NCBI RefSeq assembly: GCF_026008495.1
Contig: NZ_BQUN01000095.1
Location: 84,583-148,582 of the forward strand
DNA length: 64,000 nt
Direction: 5' to 3'
Source: Streptomyces sp. A012304
GTDB taxonomy: Bacteria > Actinomycetota > Actinomycetes > Streptomycetales > Streptomycetaceae
Made by a program: the position numbers and the translations under genes. How positions within the stretch are numbered: the first letter of the stretch is position 1; every line of letters begins with the position of its first letter. Below, one piece after another: positions 17,464 through 26,220 of the stretch. The notes beneath the pieces were generated by a model. It searched no databases, had not been told where the DNA came from, and saw nothing but the letters and a program-made list of their open reading frames with translations.

Positions 17464-18360
17464 TCAGTCGTGTGCGACGACGGCGACGGGGGCGGTGGCG
17501 TGGTGCAGCACGGCGTGCGTGACGGGGCCGATGTGGGCGCCGAGCGGGTGACGGCGGATCCTGCGGCCGACGACGACCAGGGACGCCTCGCGGGAGGCCT
17601 CGACCAGGTGAACGGCGGCACTGCCGGAACGGGACTCCTCGATGACCTCGACGGCCGGGTACGTCTCCTCCCAGCGGTGCAGCACCTCGGCCAGCGTGGC
17701 AGCGTCCTGCTTGCCCAGCATGGCGTTGAGCTCGGGGTCTGCGGGCAGGCCGTACGCGAAGTACGGCGGCAGGTTCCAGGCGTGGACGACCCGCAGGGGT
17801 GTGACACGGCGGGCGGCCGCCTCGAATGCGTAGGCGATCACCGCGTCGTCAGGGTGGTCGGTGTCGAGCCCGAGGACGACGGGCCCGCCGACGGCCTGCT
17901 CCCTGTCACGGACCAGAATCACAGGCTGCTCGGCGTGCGCCACGACGGCCTGACCCACGGAGCCGACGAGGAATCCGCCGATGCCGCTCAGCCCTCGGGA
18001 GCCGAGGACCAGTAGCTCGGCGTCCTTCGCCGCATCGGTCAGCACCTCGGCGGGCCTGCCGGGGACCTGCTCCATGGACACGTCCAGTCCAGGGTGACGA
18101 AGCTTCAGCCCTTCGACCACCTCGCGCGGGATCTTCCCCCGGCCTCCGACCGGGGGTACCGCCCTCTCGCTTCGCTCGCTCCAGCGCTGCTGCGTCTCGG
18201 CTCCGAGGAACTGCGCCAGAGCCATGGGCTCGGGGACCGCCTCCAAGGCGTGGACCAGCTTGAGCGAAAGACCACGCCGCTTCGCCTCACGGGCCGCCCA
18301 CTCCGCGGCGGCACGGCTCTCGGGCGAGCCGTCGAGACCTACGACAACATTGCGGATCAC
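17464..18360 (-). CDS. Universal stress protein, tandem UspA
   Basis: The 298-residue double UspA protein starts IRNVVVGLDGSPESRAAAEWAAREA. It carries the ATP-binding loop LLVLGSRGLSGIGGFLVGSV in the first domain and VVVGRRIRRHPLGAHIGPVT in the second. It is the first gene of a two-gene operon with the downstream USP. Its promoter region holds two DevR-like boxes 20 bp apart, the strongest such site in the window. It probably binds ATP and acts in stress or hypoxic survival. Confidence 0.92.
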   Translation of the reverse strand: MIRNVVVGLDGSPESRAAAEWAAREAKRRGLSLKLVHALEAVPEPMALAQFLGAETQQRWSERSERAVPPVGGRGKIPREVVEGLKLRHPGLDVSMEQVPGRPAEVLTDAAKDAELLVLGSRGLSGIGGFLVGSVGQAVVAHAEQPVILVRDREQAVGGPVVLGLDTDHPDDAVIAYAFEAAARRVTPLRVVHAWNLPPYFAYGLPADPELNAMLGKQDAATLAEVLHRWEETYPAVEVIEESRSGSAAVHLVEASREASLVVVGRRIRRHPLGAHIGPVTHAVLHHATAPVAVVAHD

Positions 18361-18420
18361 GGTTCTGCCTCCTCATCGGGGATTCGAACCAGCGTCGTGG
18401 CGTGGGAGCCGGTGGGACAG

Positions 18421-18454
18421 GGGCCGCAGGTCCCCGACCGGGGCCAGTGGGCCC
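18421..18454. promoter_or_regulatory. Tandem DevR/OsdR-like boxes upstream of USP operon
   Basis: GGGCCGCAGGTCCC (18421-18434) and GGGCCAGTGGGCCC (18441-18454) both fit the GGGCC-N4-G(G/T)CCC pattern. Their centres are exactly 20 bp apart, two helical turns, as in tandem DosR sites. They lie 61-94 nt upstream of the USP ATG at 18360. Confidence 0.6.
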
Positions 18455-18504
18455 TGCGGGCGGCGGCAAGGCGGCGGCACGGTGTGTGCCAACGGCCCTC
18501 TTCC

Positions 18505-18930
18505 AAGGACCCGTTGGACAGCGATCAGGAGTTCCCCGCCCTGGGCGCGGGCGCGCTGCACGGCTTCCCGGTCAGCAGCAGCGCCACCCGTACCGCGCTG
18601 GCCTCCTCGGCGGGCGCCCGCAGTCAGGTGTACCCGCTCGTCGCCGGCGCGGCCGTCCTGGCCGTGCTGCGCTACGACTCCCCGCTGTTCTTCGCCAACG
18701 CGGAGGACTTCCACCGCCGGGCCCTGACCACGGTCGACGAACAGACCAGCCCGGTCCGCTGGTTCGTCCTCAACACCGAGGCCAACGTCGAGGTCGACAT
18801 CACCGCCCTGGACGCCGTCGACGCACTCCGCCGCGAACTCACCGGCCGCGGCATCGTCTTCGCCCTCGCCCGCGTCAAGCAGGACCTGATGGATGACCTG
18901 ACGGCGTACGGCCTCACGGACACCGCTGTC
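18505..18930 (+). pseudogene. SulP-type anion transporter remnant with STAS piece
   Basis: The frame reads ALGAGALHGFPVSSSATRTAL, a conserved membrane segment of SulP/SLC26 permeases. It joins directly to VLRYDSPLFFANAEDFHRRA and VRWFVLNTEANVEVDITALD, the start and core of the C-terminal STAS domain. The N-terminal half and about 100 residues between the two pieces are missing, so an in-frame internal deletion has occurred. No start codon with a ribosome site is evident. Not a working transporter. Confidence 0.7.
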
Positions 18931-18945
18931 AGCATGACCTGCAGG

Positions 18946-19396
18946 ACGTACGGGTCGACGCGCGGGTCCAGAAGGGAGAGGAACGCCCGGTGCCCGGCCA
19001 GGTGCTTCTTCTCGCCGCCGGAGCCACGGGGGCTGCTGTTCGGCAGGCGGGCGCGGCCAGGATGGTGAGGCCGGGCCGGTGGGGCGGCCCGAGCGGGCGG
19101 GCGGCCAGGGGGTGCCGATCGTCGAACGGCCTGATCGCCGCCGGCGGCCCGGGGCCGCCGGCGGCGGAGTCGGCGGTGAGCGCCGCGCCACGGGGGGAGC
19201 GCGGCGTTCCGTCCGCCGGTCGGGGGTCCGCCAGGCCGTGGACGCAACCCCCGGTAACACCGTGCCCACGTCCACTCGAAGCCCGCTGGGATGTCCCTGG
19301 TGCCTGCGGTGGGTGCCGCGCTGGTTGCTCGCTCCAGCGGTCCTCGAGGCGGGCCCTCTAGCTTCGGGGCCCGGCACGTGGCGAAGGGAGGCCGTG
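18946..19396. other. Non-coding or decayed stretch
   Basis: No conserved protein is seen. Long open frames exist on both strands only because of the GC content. A minus-strand stretch around 18940-19030 reads GHRAFLSLLDPRVDPYVLQV, which looks like a coding relic but could not be assigned to a family. Confidence 0.4.
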
Positions 19397-19696
19397 GTGC
19401 GCAGGGTGCGGGCATGGCTGGGGCGGGCATGGCACGACATGGCGGCGGGACTGGTCGCCGTGGGGCACTGCTTCGGCGCCCTGACCCCGCCCGAGTGCTA
19501 CGGCTTCGCCCCGTACGGCCTCCCGCCGACGCTGCCGGCGAACGACGGCCCGCGAACGCCGGGCCCCTCGGTGCCGGGCCCCGTGGCGGGCCACCCCGAA
19601 CGCCTGGTCACGACCCCGCTCTCGGCCCTCCCCGCGCACGAACGCGCCCTGTGGGGCGACCTGGCGGACGTCTGGGACCGACCAGGCCCGGGGTGA
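19397..19696 (+). CDS. DUF6059-family small protein
   Basis: This 99-residue protein starts at a GTG five nt after GGGAGG. The middle is Pro/Gly-rich and the C-terminus has the family signature GHPERLV...PLSALPAHERALWGDL. Small DUF6059 proteins are common next to SARP regulators in Streptomyces; the function is unknown. It lies 2.6 kb before the SARP gene and may mark the left edge of the polyketide cluster. Confidence 0.6.
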   Translation: MRRVRAWLGRAWHDMAAGLVAVGHCFGALTPPECYGFAPYGLPPTLPANDGPRTPGPSVPGPVAGHPERLVTTPLSALPAHERALWGDLADVWDRPGPG

Positions 19697-20034
19697 CGCG
19701 CCCGCGTCGGCGACCCGAGCCTGCCTGCTGACCCACCTTCGCCCCGGGAGTCCCGGCATCCGCGCTCCCGGTCCGCCGGCACCACCACGCCCGTCCGGGC
19801 GGCGGGGCCCGCCGCCCGGAAGCTCCGGTCCCGGCCCGAGCCGGTCGACGCGCGCCCTGCCGCTTCCCGCCCGTCGGCAGGCCACCCGGCGCGGAGCCGC
19901 CGCCGAGATCACCGACCTGAGCCGCTCGGATGCGGGTTCCGGGTTCCGGGACCCGCGAAGCACCGGGCGACCCGACCACTCCCTCCCGCACCACCGCTGC
20001 CCGAGCGGGTCGGGAGCACGGCGCGGCGGGTCGG

Positions 20035-20345
20035 ACGCGGGGTGTGGCTGGTGGGGGCACGCGGCCGGTTGAACGCGGGGCGCGGCCGGTTGAACGCGAG
20101 GGCGCGGCCGGTTGGCCGCAGGCCCCGCCGGCCAGGCGCAGGGCCCGGCCAGTCAGGCGCAGGGCGCCGCCAGTCAGGCGCAGGGCCCCGCCCACCCGCC
20201 GGCCGAGGCCGGCGCCCCCGTCCGGCAGACCGGGGCATCCGGCACCCGGCAGCCCGGACGACCGGAGCATCCGGTATCCGGCAACCCCGGCCCAGGCCGT
20301 CAGACAGGTAACCGTCAGGCAGGTGGCCGCCAGCAGGCAGCCGTC
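20035..20345. repeat. Degenerate GC-rich tandem repeats
   Basis: A unit containing GCGCGGCCGGTTGAACGCG occurs two and a half times near 20055-20115. A second unit, CCAGTCAGGCGCAGGGC, is repeated about four times near 20125-20195. Shorter CAGGCAGxxGTCAGGCAGG copies follow to 20345. The rest of the 19697-20391 gap is also low-complexity, and no gene was found there. It may be a replication-slippage tract or a transcript-end region beyond the MFS gene. Confidence 0.65.
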
Positions 20346-20391
20346 AGGCAGGCACCCGGCAGCCCGGGCCCGTCACCGACGCCCCCGCCGC

Positions 20392-22065
20392 TCAGCCCCC
20401 GCCGACCGGCTTCGTATCCGGCCCCTCGGACCCACCGCGCCCCGCCGCTCCACCGGGACCGCCCTGCCCGCCAGGTCCGCCAGGACCGGCACCCGGCCCT
20501 CCCGGTCCGCCGCCCGGGCCCCCCGCCCCCCGCGCCGGCAAGCGGTCGTTCTTCAGCAGCAAGGACAAGGCCAGTCCGAGCAGGAGGATCGGGACCGCGG
20601 AGAGGAAGACGGTGGACATGGCCCTGCCGTAGACCTCGGAGACCGCGTCGGCGGTGCCGGGGGCGAGGGAGGCGGTGCGGGCGGGGTCCCAGGTGCCCGA
20701 GACGATCTGGTCCGCCGTCGTCGCGGGCAGCAGGTGTGGCGCCTCGGAGGCGAGCCGGGCGTTGAGGATCGAGCCGAAGACGGTGGCGCCGAAAGCCGTG
20801 CCCAGGTTGCGGGCGAGCCCCACCGTGGAGGTGCTGACGCCCATGTGCTCCCGGGGCGCGGTGCTCTGGGCGACGAGCGTGGTCACCTGCGAGGACAGTC
20901 CGACGCCGATGCCCATGACGGCGAGCAGCAGCGCGACGGTCGTGACGCCGGTGTCCTCGGACGTCAGTGACATGACCGCGGCGGCCCCCGCGGCCAGCGC
21001 GGTGCTCGCCACCGGGAACCACTTGTAGCGGCCGGTCTTCGCGATCACCTGTCCCGCCACCACCGTGGCCACCGCCATGCCGATCATCGCCGGCAGGAAG
21101 AGCAGGCCGGTGCGGGTGGCGCTCACGCCCAGCGCCGCCTGGTAGAAGAGCGGCACGAAGTTGACGCAGCCGAAGAAGGCGAAGCTGACCCCGAACGCCA
21201 CGGCCACGCAGATGGTGAACGTCCGGTCCGCGAACAGGCCGAGCGGGACCACCGGTTCGGCCGCGGACCGCTCCTGGCGCAGCCACAGCACGGCCAGCAG
21301 CACGGCGCCGGCGTAGAGGGCGAGGACCGCCGGGTCGCCCCAGCCGTCCCGTCCGGCGAGGTCGGTGCCGAGGACCAGACAGCCGATGAGGAGACAGAGC
21401 AGCACCGTGCCGACGTGGTCGACGCGCGGCCGGACCGCTCGTCCCGCGCTGCCCGGCAGCAGGATGGCGAGGCCCGCGAGCGCGAGGAGCCCGAGCGGGA
21501 TGTTGACGTAGAAGATCCAGCGCCAGCCGAGCTGGTCGGTGAGCACACCGCCGACGAGCGGTCCCGCCAGGTTGGCGATCACCATGACGCCCGCGAACCA
21601 GCCCTGGTACTTGGCGCGCTGACGCGGCGGCATCAGATCGCCGAGCACGGAGAAGGCGCTCACCTGGAGCCCGCCGCCACCCAGTCCCTGAAGGGCGCGG
21701 AAGGCGATGAGCTGGCCCATCGAACCGGCGGCTCCGCAGGCGATGGACCCCACGAGGAAGATGACGACGGCGGAGAGGTAGACCGTCCGGCGACCGAACA
21801 AATCGCCGAGCTTGCCGTAGATGGGCATGGACACGCTGAACGTGAGCATATACGCCGTGAACGTCCAGCCGTACAGGTTCAACGCGCCCAGGTCAGCGGT
21901 CAGACTCGGGCCCGCCGTGGCGACGATCGACTGGTCCAGCATCGACATCGCACTGGTCAGCAAGAGGGACGCAAGGAGGAGGGGGAAGCGCGACGGCAGC
22001 GGTCGAGAAGGCGCGGGTGTGGGGGCGGCCGCTCCGCTCGGGCGGCCCGAGCCGGTGTGCGTCAT
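20392..22065 (-). CDS. DHA2-family drug efflux MFS transporter
   Basis: The 557 residues give about 14 membrane helices of the EmrB/QacA type. The signature AYMLTFSVSMPIYGKLGDLFGRRTVY is in the first loop and ALQGLGGGGLQVSAFSVLGD in helix 4-5. A cytoplasmic tail of about 50 residues is almost only Gly, Pro and Ala, and it is probably not essential. It would export a drug using the proton gradient. It diverges from the SARP gene over a 229-nt promoter that holds a CACATG/CATGTG palindrome, and it likely exports the polyketide (inference). Confidence 0.92.
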   Translation of the reverse strand: MTHTGSGRPSGAAAPTPAPSRPLPSRFPLLLASLLLTSAMSMLDQSIVATAGPSLTADLGALNLYGWTFTAYMLTFSVSMPIYGKLGDLFGRRTVYLSAVVIFLVGSIACGAAGSMGQLIAFRALQGLGGGGLQVSAFSVLGDLMPPRQRAKYQGWFAGVMVIANLAGPLVGGVLTDQLGWRWIFYVNIPLGLLALAGLAILLPGSAGRAVRPRVDHVGTVLLCLLIGCLVLGTDLAGRDGWGDPAVLALYAGAVLLAVLWLRQERSAAEPVVPLGLFADRTFTICVAVAFGVSFAFFGCVNFVPLFYQAALGVSATRTGLLFLPAMIGMAVATVVAGQVIAKTGRYKWFPVASTALAAGAAAVMSLTSEDTGVTTVALLLAVMGIGVGLSSQVTTLVAQSTAPREHMGVSTSTVGLARNLGTAFGATVFGSILNARLASEAPHLLPATTADQIVSGTWDPARTASLAPGTADAVSEVYGRAMSTVFLSAVPILLLGLALSLLLKNDRLPARGAGGPGGGPGGPGAGPGGPGGQGGPGGAAGRGGSEGPDTKPVGGG

Positions 22066-22116
22066 CGGGACTCCTTGTCAGGCACATACACAGCCGATCG
22101 GCAACTACATGCTTTT

Positions 22117-22135
22117 AGCACATGAATGCCATGTG
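22117..22135. promoter_or_regulatory. Candidate MarR operator in the MFS/SARP promoter
   Basis: CACATG-N5-CATGTG (22119-22135) is a perfect 6-bp inverted repeat about 55-70 nt upstream of the MFS start. The 12-mer AGCACATGAATG that contains its left arm occurs again at 26706 in front of the MarR gene. Confidence 0.45.
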
Positions 22136-22163
22136 TAGCATAGTTCGGCAGAGCCTTGCGATG

Positions 22164-22234
22164 TCGAGGGGGTATTGAGACAGACATCGGATCGCCAAGC
22201 ACCTGTCGAGCGCACCTCAAGCAGAAGTCAAGGG
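22164..22234. promoter_or_regulatory. SARP heptamer repeats upstream of the SARP gene
   Basis: TCGAGCG (22206), TCAAGCA (22217) and TCAAGGG (22228) are spaced exactly 11 bp. A second pair, TCGAGGG (22164) and TTGAGAC (22175), has the same spacing. SARPs bind heptamers repeated at 11-bp steps. The triple lies 61-89 nt upstream of the SARP GTG and suggests autoregulation. Confidence 0.55.
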
Positions 22235-22294
22235 GCCAACCCCAGGCTCACGACGAGCATCAGGCCGTGTCAGATGCGATCAACGGGAGGGCCA

Positions 22295-24136
22295 GTGCTG
22301 CAGATCGGGTTACTCGGAACCCTGCAAGTCGTCCATGAGGGCGTGCACGTCACGCCGTCCGCCCCGAAGGTACGTCAAGTCCTCGCGCTGTTGGCCCTCA
22401 GGGCCAACACCACGGTTCCGCTCCATCAACTGGTAGAGGAGCTGTGGGAGGAACGCCCGCCGTGCAGCGCCGCCACCACCCTTCAGACGTACATCTACCA
22501 ACTGCGCAAGCTGCCCGGACTCTGCGAGCCGCGGCCCTCGGGCGGCACCGGAGGCTCCCCGGCGCTGCTGACCACCCCGGGCGGCTACCGGCTCTCCCTG
22601 CCCCAGGGCTGCCTGGACGCCCAGCAGTTCACCGACCTGGCGACACGCGGGAGACAGGCCATGGAGCGCGGCGCGGTCGCGGAGGCCGCCGACCTGCTCC
22701 ACGGGGCGCTCGCCGTCTGGCGTGGGCCGGCCCTCAGCGATCTGGCCCCCGGCCCGATCGTCGGCATCGACGCCCTCCGGCTCGAGGAACAGCGCTACGA
22801 AGTCCTGGAGGAACGGATCGACGCGGATCTGCTCCTCGGCCGCCACCACCGTCTGATCAGCGAACTCACCGGACTGGCCGCCGACAACCCGACCCGGGAG
22901 GGGCTGCACGCCAAGCTCATGCTCTCGCTCTACCGGGCGGGCCGGCGGCCGGACGCCCTGGAGGTCTTCCAGCGCATCCGCCGCGTCCTCACCCGGGAGC
23001 TGGGCCTGGAGCCCTGCGCGGAACTCCAGCGGCTGCACCAGCAGGTACTGGCCGGGGATCGCGGGCTCGACCTGCCCGTGGAGCGGGCCACCGTGATCGG
23101 CGCGCACGCGGCCGTCGCGGACTCCGAGCCGCCGGTGACGCTGCCCCCCGATGTGCCGCTGCGCGGGCGGGCGGCCGAGATCTCCCGGATCACCCGGCTG
23201 CTGACGGAGCCGGGCGGCACGGACCGCGCCCGCTGTGTCGCCGTCGCCGGGCCGCCCGGCGCGGGCGTCACGGCCCTCGCCGTCGCCGTCGCCCACCGCC
23301 TGGGCGACGCGTTCCCCGACGGACGGCTGTACGTGACCTTCGGGGACCCGGCCGCGCCGCGGACCGCGGAGGACGTCCTGGCGGATCTGCTCGAGGCGGT
23401 CGGATGCCGGCGCTCCGACCTGCCCACGACCAGATCCGGGCGGGCCAGGATGCTCCAGGCCTGGCTCGCCCCACGCCGAGTCCTGCTGGTGGCCGACGAC
23501 GTGGCGGCGGCCCACCAGGTCACCGATCTGGTGCCGGGGCACGCCGGGTCGGCCCTCCTGGTGGCCGGCTACCGACGCCTGTGCGGCGGTCAGCTCGGCA
23601 CGCCCGTGGACGTCCCGCCGCTCCCCGCGGACCTGTCGGGGGAACTCCTCCTGGAGGCCCTGGGCGGCAACCGTCTGCTGGACGACCCCTCGTCGCTGCG
23701 CAGGATGGTCGACCTGTGCGGCGGCCTGCCCGGCCCGGTCCTGGAGGCCGCCGACCTGCTCGCGCTGCGTCCGCACTGGTCGATGCGCCAGCTCATCGAC
23801 TGGATGGGCCGGGACCGCCCGACGACGGTCTCCCCGCAGCGCCCGCACCCCTTCCACCACGTCGTGCGGCGCTGTCGCGGCCTCGCCCCGCATCTGCGCG
23901 AGGTGCTCGGCAAACTGGCCGGGGCGGGTGAGGGCGTGCTGACGGTGGAGAACGCGGCCCACGTCCTGGGGACGGGCCTCGACGAGACCGAGGAACTCCT
24001 CGAAGAGCTGGTCGAGTTCCTCCTGCTGGAGGTGGACCTCGTCAGCGACGGCTCGTCGGAACGGTACTTCCAGTACCGCCTCCCGGCCCTGCTGCGGACC
24101 GCCCTGCGCGTGCCCATGACACCTGCCTACACCTGA
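22295..24136 (+). CDS. Large SARP-family transcriptional regulator
   Basis: The 613-residue likely pathway activator has a winged-helix OmpR-type DNA-binding domain (about 1-95, APKVRQVLALLALRANTTVP, TTLQTYIYQLRKL). It is followed by a bacterial transcriptional activation domain (about 100-250) and a C-terminal NTPase-like part with the P-loop GPPGAGVTALAVAV (about 318-331). The P-loop has GVT in place of GK(S/T), so nucleotide binding is doubtful. No tetratricopeptide repeats follow, unlike AfsR. The GTG at 22295 follows GGGAGG and starts just before the domain. Heptamer repeats in its own and other promoters suggest it activates the cluster. Confidence 0.93.
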   Translation: MLQIGLLGTLQVVHEGVHVTPSAPKVRQVLALLALRANTTVPLHQLVEELWEERPPCSAATTLQTYIYQLRKLPGLCEPRPSGGTGGSPALLTTPGGYRLSLPQGCLDAQQFTDLATRGRQAMERGAVAEAADLLHGALAVWRGPALSDLAPGPIVGIDALRLEEQRYEVLEERIDADLLLGRHHRLISELTGLAADNPTREGLHAKLMLSLYRAGRRPDALEVFQRIRRVLTRELGLEPCAELQRLHQQVLAGDRGLDLPVERATVIGAHAAVADSEPPVTLPPDVPLRGRAAEISRITRLLTEPGGTDRARCVAVAGPPGAGVTALAVAVAHRLGDAFPDGRLYVTFGDPAAPRTAEDVLADLLEAVGCRRSDLPTTRSGRARMLQAWLAPRRVLLVADDVAAAHQVTDLVPGHAGSALLVAGYRRLCGGQLGTPVDVPPLPADLSGELLLEALGGNRLLDDPSSLRRMVDLCGGLPGPVLEAADLLALRPHWSMRQLIDWMGRDRPTTVSPQRPHPFHHVVRRCRGLAPHLREVLGKLAGAGEGVLTVENAAHVLGTGLDETEELLEELVEFLLLEVDLVSDGSSERYFQYRLPALLRTALRVPMTPAYT

Positions 24137-24152
24137 CCGCCACCCCCCATGG

Positions 24153-24183
24153 CTCAGGGGCGCCCTTCCTGGGCGCCCCTGAG
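24153..24183. terminator. Bidirectional terminator hairpin
   Basis: A perfect 13-bp stem, CTCAGGGGCGCCC / GGGCGCCCCTGAG, surrounds the loop TTCCT. It sits between the convergent SARP and asparagine synthetase genes. Confidence 0.8.
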
Positions 24184-24212
24184 TCGTGCCCGTCGGGGCC
24201 ACCGGCCCGGGC

Positions 24213-26111
24213 TCACAGCTCCAGGCAGTCCCCGTGGGCCAGCAGCCAGCTGTTGACCTGGAGCGCCATCTCGACGTTCATGCGGTGCAGCCAGTCCCGC
24301 GTCTCCGCCTCACCCTCGGGGCCGACGACATGCCGCGCCCGGTCCAGGTCCAGCAGCGGCAGCACGGGCGAGGCCGGATCGGCCAGCACCTCCGCGAACT
24401 CCGCGTGCAGGGCCTTGGTGTAGGTGCTGTCCTGGCTCACCGGGAAGGGCGCCTTGGGCCGCTCCAGCACCTGCTCGGGCAGGAGGTCCGCGACGGCCGC
24501 CCGCAGCAGGCTCTTCTCCCTGCCGTCGAAGGTCTTCATCGCCCACGGGATGTTGTACGCGTACTGCACGAGCCGGTGGTCGCAGAACGGAACCCGCACC
24601 TCCAGACCGGAGATCATGCTCAGCCGGTCGTTGCGCTCCAGCAGCCGGGGCAGCCAGTGGGTCAGATGGAGATGGCAGATCTCGCGGGCGCGGCGCTCCT
24701 CCGCGTCCTCCCCGGCCAGCCGGGGGATGCCGGCCATGGCCTGCGCGTACCGCTCCGCGTAGTAGGCGCCCATGTCGAGCCGGTCCTTGAAGGCGGCGGA
24801 CAGCAGCCCCTGCCCCAGTCCCTCGCGGGTGCCCGGATGCCACTGCTCGAAGGCGACCCAGGGGAACTGCTCCTCGTACGCCAGGTCGGGGATGTGCACC
24901 CAGCTGTAGCCGCCGAAGATCTCGTCGGCGCTCTCGCCGGTGAGCGCCACCTTGGTGTGCCGGCGCACGCCCGCGAAGGCCTGGTACGTCGAGGTGTCCA
25001 TGTCCCCGAACGGGGCCGGGACGTCCTGGGCGCGCAGCACGCTGCGGCGTGCCGTCGGGTCGATCAGGTCCGCGGTGCTGAGCTCGATCTCCAGGTGGTC
25101 GGCGCCGATGTGGTCGGCGACGGCCCGCGCGTAGGGGGCGTCGGGGGCGCTGCGCACCAGGTCGGGCTGGAAGTTGTCGCTGTAGCCGCTGTAGGTGACG
25201 GTGGCGGTGCGGACCGGGCCGCCGCCCTCGCGGGCCAGGGCGCGGGCGGCGAGTGCCGCGACGGTGCTGGAGTCGAGACCGCCGGAGAGCAGCACGCTCA
25301 ACGGCACGTCGGAGACCAGCTCGCGGGAGACGCTGCTCTCCAGCAGCTCCCGCACGGTGCGCACGGTGTCGTCGAGGCCGTCCTCGTGCGGGCGGGCCTC
25401 CAACTGCCAGTAGCGGCGCAGCCGTACGCCGCCGGGGCCGTAGGTCAGGGTGTGACCGGGCGGGAGGTCGCGGATGTCGCGGTAGACGCTCTCGCCGGGA
25501 GCGCGGGCCATCGAGAACAGCACCCGCAGCCCGTCGAGGTCGACGGTCGGACGCACCGCGGGGTGGGCGAGCAGCGTCTTGGGTTCGGAGCCGAAGACCA
25601 GCCCGTCGGCGGTCGGCGCGTAGTAGAGCGGCTTGATGCCGAAGCGGTCCCGGGCCAGCAGCAGTGTGCGGCGGCGCGGGTCCCACACGGCGAAGGCGAA
25701 CATGCCTTCCAGGTGCTCCACGCACCGCTCGCCCCACTCCAGGTAGGCGTGGAGCACCACCTCGGTGTCGCTGCGGGTGACGAAGTGGTGGCCGCGGCCG
25801 GTCAACTCGGTGCGCAGCTCACGGAAGTTGTAGACCTCCCCGTTGTAGGCGAGTACCGCGGCCGGGTCCTCGCCGGCCGCGGTCGCGTCGGTCCCGGTCC
25901 GTCCGTCGGGCCGGGCGGTCATGGGCTGGCGGCCACCGCTCACGTCGATGACCGCCAGCCTGGTGTGGATCAGTGTCGCCCTGCCGTCCGCCCAGACGCC
26001 GGAGTCGTCCGGGCCCCGGCAGGCCATCGTCCGCGCCATGCCGGCCGCGACGGCGGGCTGCTGCCCGGCCGGTCCGTCCTCGCGGCCGGCCCAGCCTGCG
26101 ATGCCGCACAT
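24213..26111 (-). CDS. asnB: Asparagine synthetase-like amidotransferase
   Basis: The 632 residues are a glutamine-hydrolysing asparagine synthetase: Cys2 nucleophile (MCGIAGW), RGPDDSG, YNGEVYNFRELR, then the ATP-pyrophosphatase loop SVLLSGGLDSSTVAALAAR and TGESADEIFGGY. In aromatic polyketide pathways homologues make a malonamyl starter (OxyD of oxytetracycline) or form amides and lactams (fredericamycin, lysolipin and xantholipin types). It belongs to the cluster by position, next to the regulators and the KAS III. It could instead be a resident primary enzyme, but its place between cluster genes argues against that. Confidence 0.93.
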   Translation of the reverse strand: MCGIAGWAGREDGPAGQQPAVAAGMARTMACRGPDDSGVWADGRATLIHTRLAVIDVSGGRQPMTARPDGRTGTDATAAGEDPAAVLAYNGEVYNFRELRTELTGRGHHFVTRSDTEVVLHAYLEWGERCVEHLEGMFAFAVWDPRRRTLLLARDRFGIKPLYYAPTADGLVFGSEPKTLLAHPAVRPTVDLDGLRVLFSMARAPGESVYRDIRDLPPGHTLTYGPGGVRLRRYWQLEARPHEDGLDDTVRTVRELLESSVSRELVSDVPLSVLLSGGLDSSTVAALAARALAREGGGPVRTATVTYSGYSDNFQPDLVRSAPDAPYARAVADHIGADHLEIELSTADLIDPTARRSVLRAQDVPAPFGDMDTSTYQAFAGVRRHTKVALTGESADEIFGGYSWVHIPDLAYEEQFPWVAFEQWHPGTREGLGQGLLSAAFKDRLDMGAYYAERYAQAMAGIPRLAGEDAEERRAREICHLHLTHWLPRLLERNDRLSMISGLEVRVPFCDHRLVQYAYNIPWAMKTFDGREKSLLRAAVADLLPEQVLERPKAPFPVSQDSTYTKALHAEFAEVLADPASPVLPLLDLDRARHVVGPEGEAETRDWLHRMNVEMALQVNSWLLAHGDCLEL

Positions 26112-26220
26112 AGGGGATCTCCTTCCGTGGCGTTCGGTGCCTGGGTTCCAAGATCTCCCCGGGCGCTCGAATCCACGTGGAGGGGCGCTGGACCCCCGTG
26201 CGCCGGCCGGGCGGCCGGTG

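Noticed and set aside
18672..19430. Minus-strand frame with GHRAFLSLLDPRVDPYVLQV
   Set aside because: The short stretch looks protein-like but is surrounded by low-complexity translation and could not be assigned; not called as a gene.
20060..20200. Possible CRISPR array
   Set aside because: Repeat units are adjacent without unique spacers of constant length, and no cas gene is present.
19697..20391. Several open frames over the repeats (for example starting near 19930 and 20112)
   Set aside because: They translate tandem DNA repeats into Arg/Pro/Ala-rich runs in all frames, without ribosome sites.
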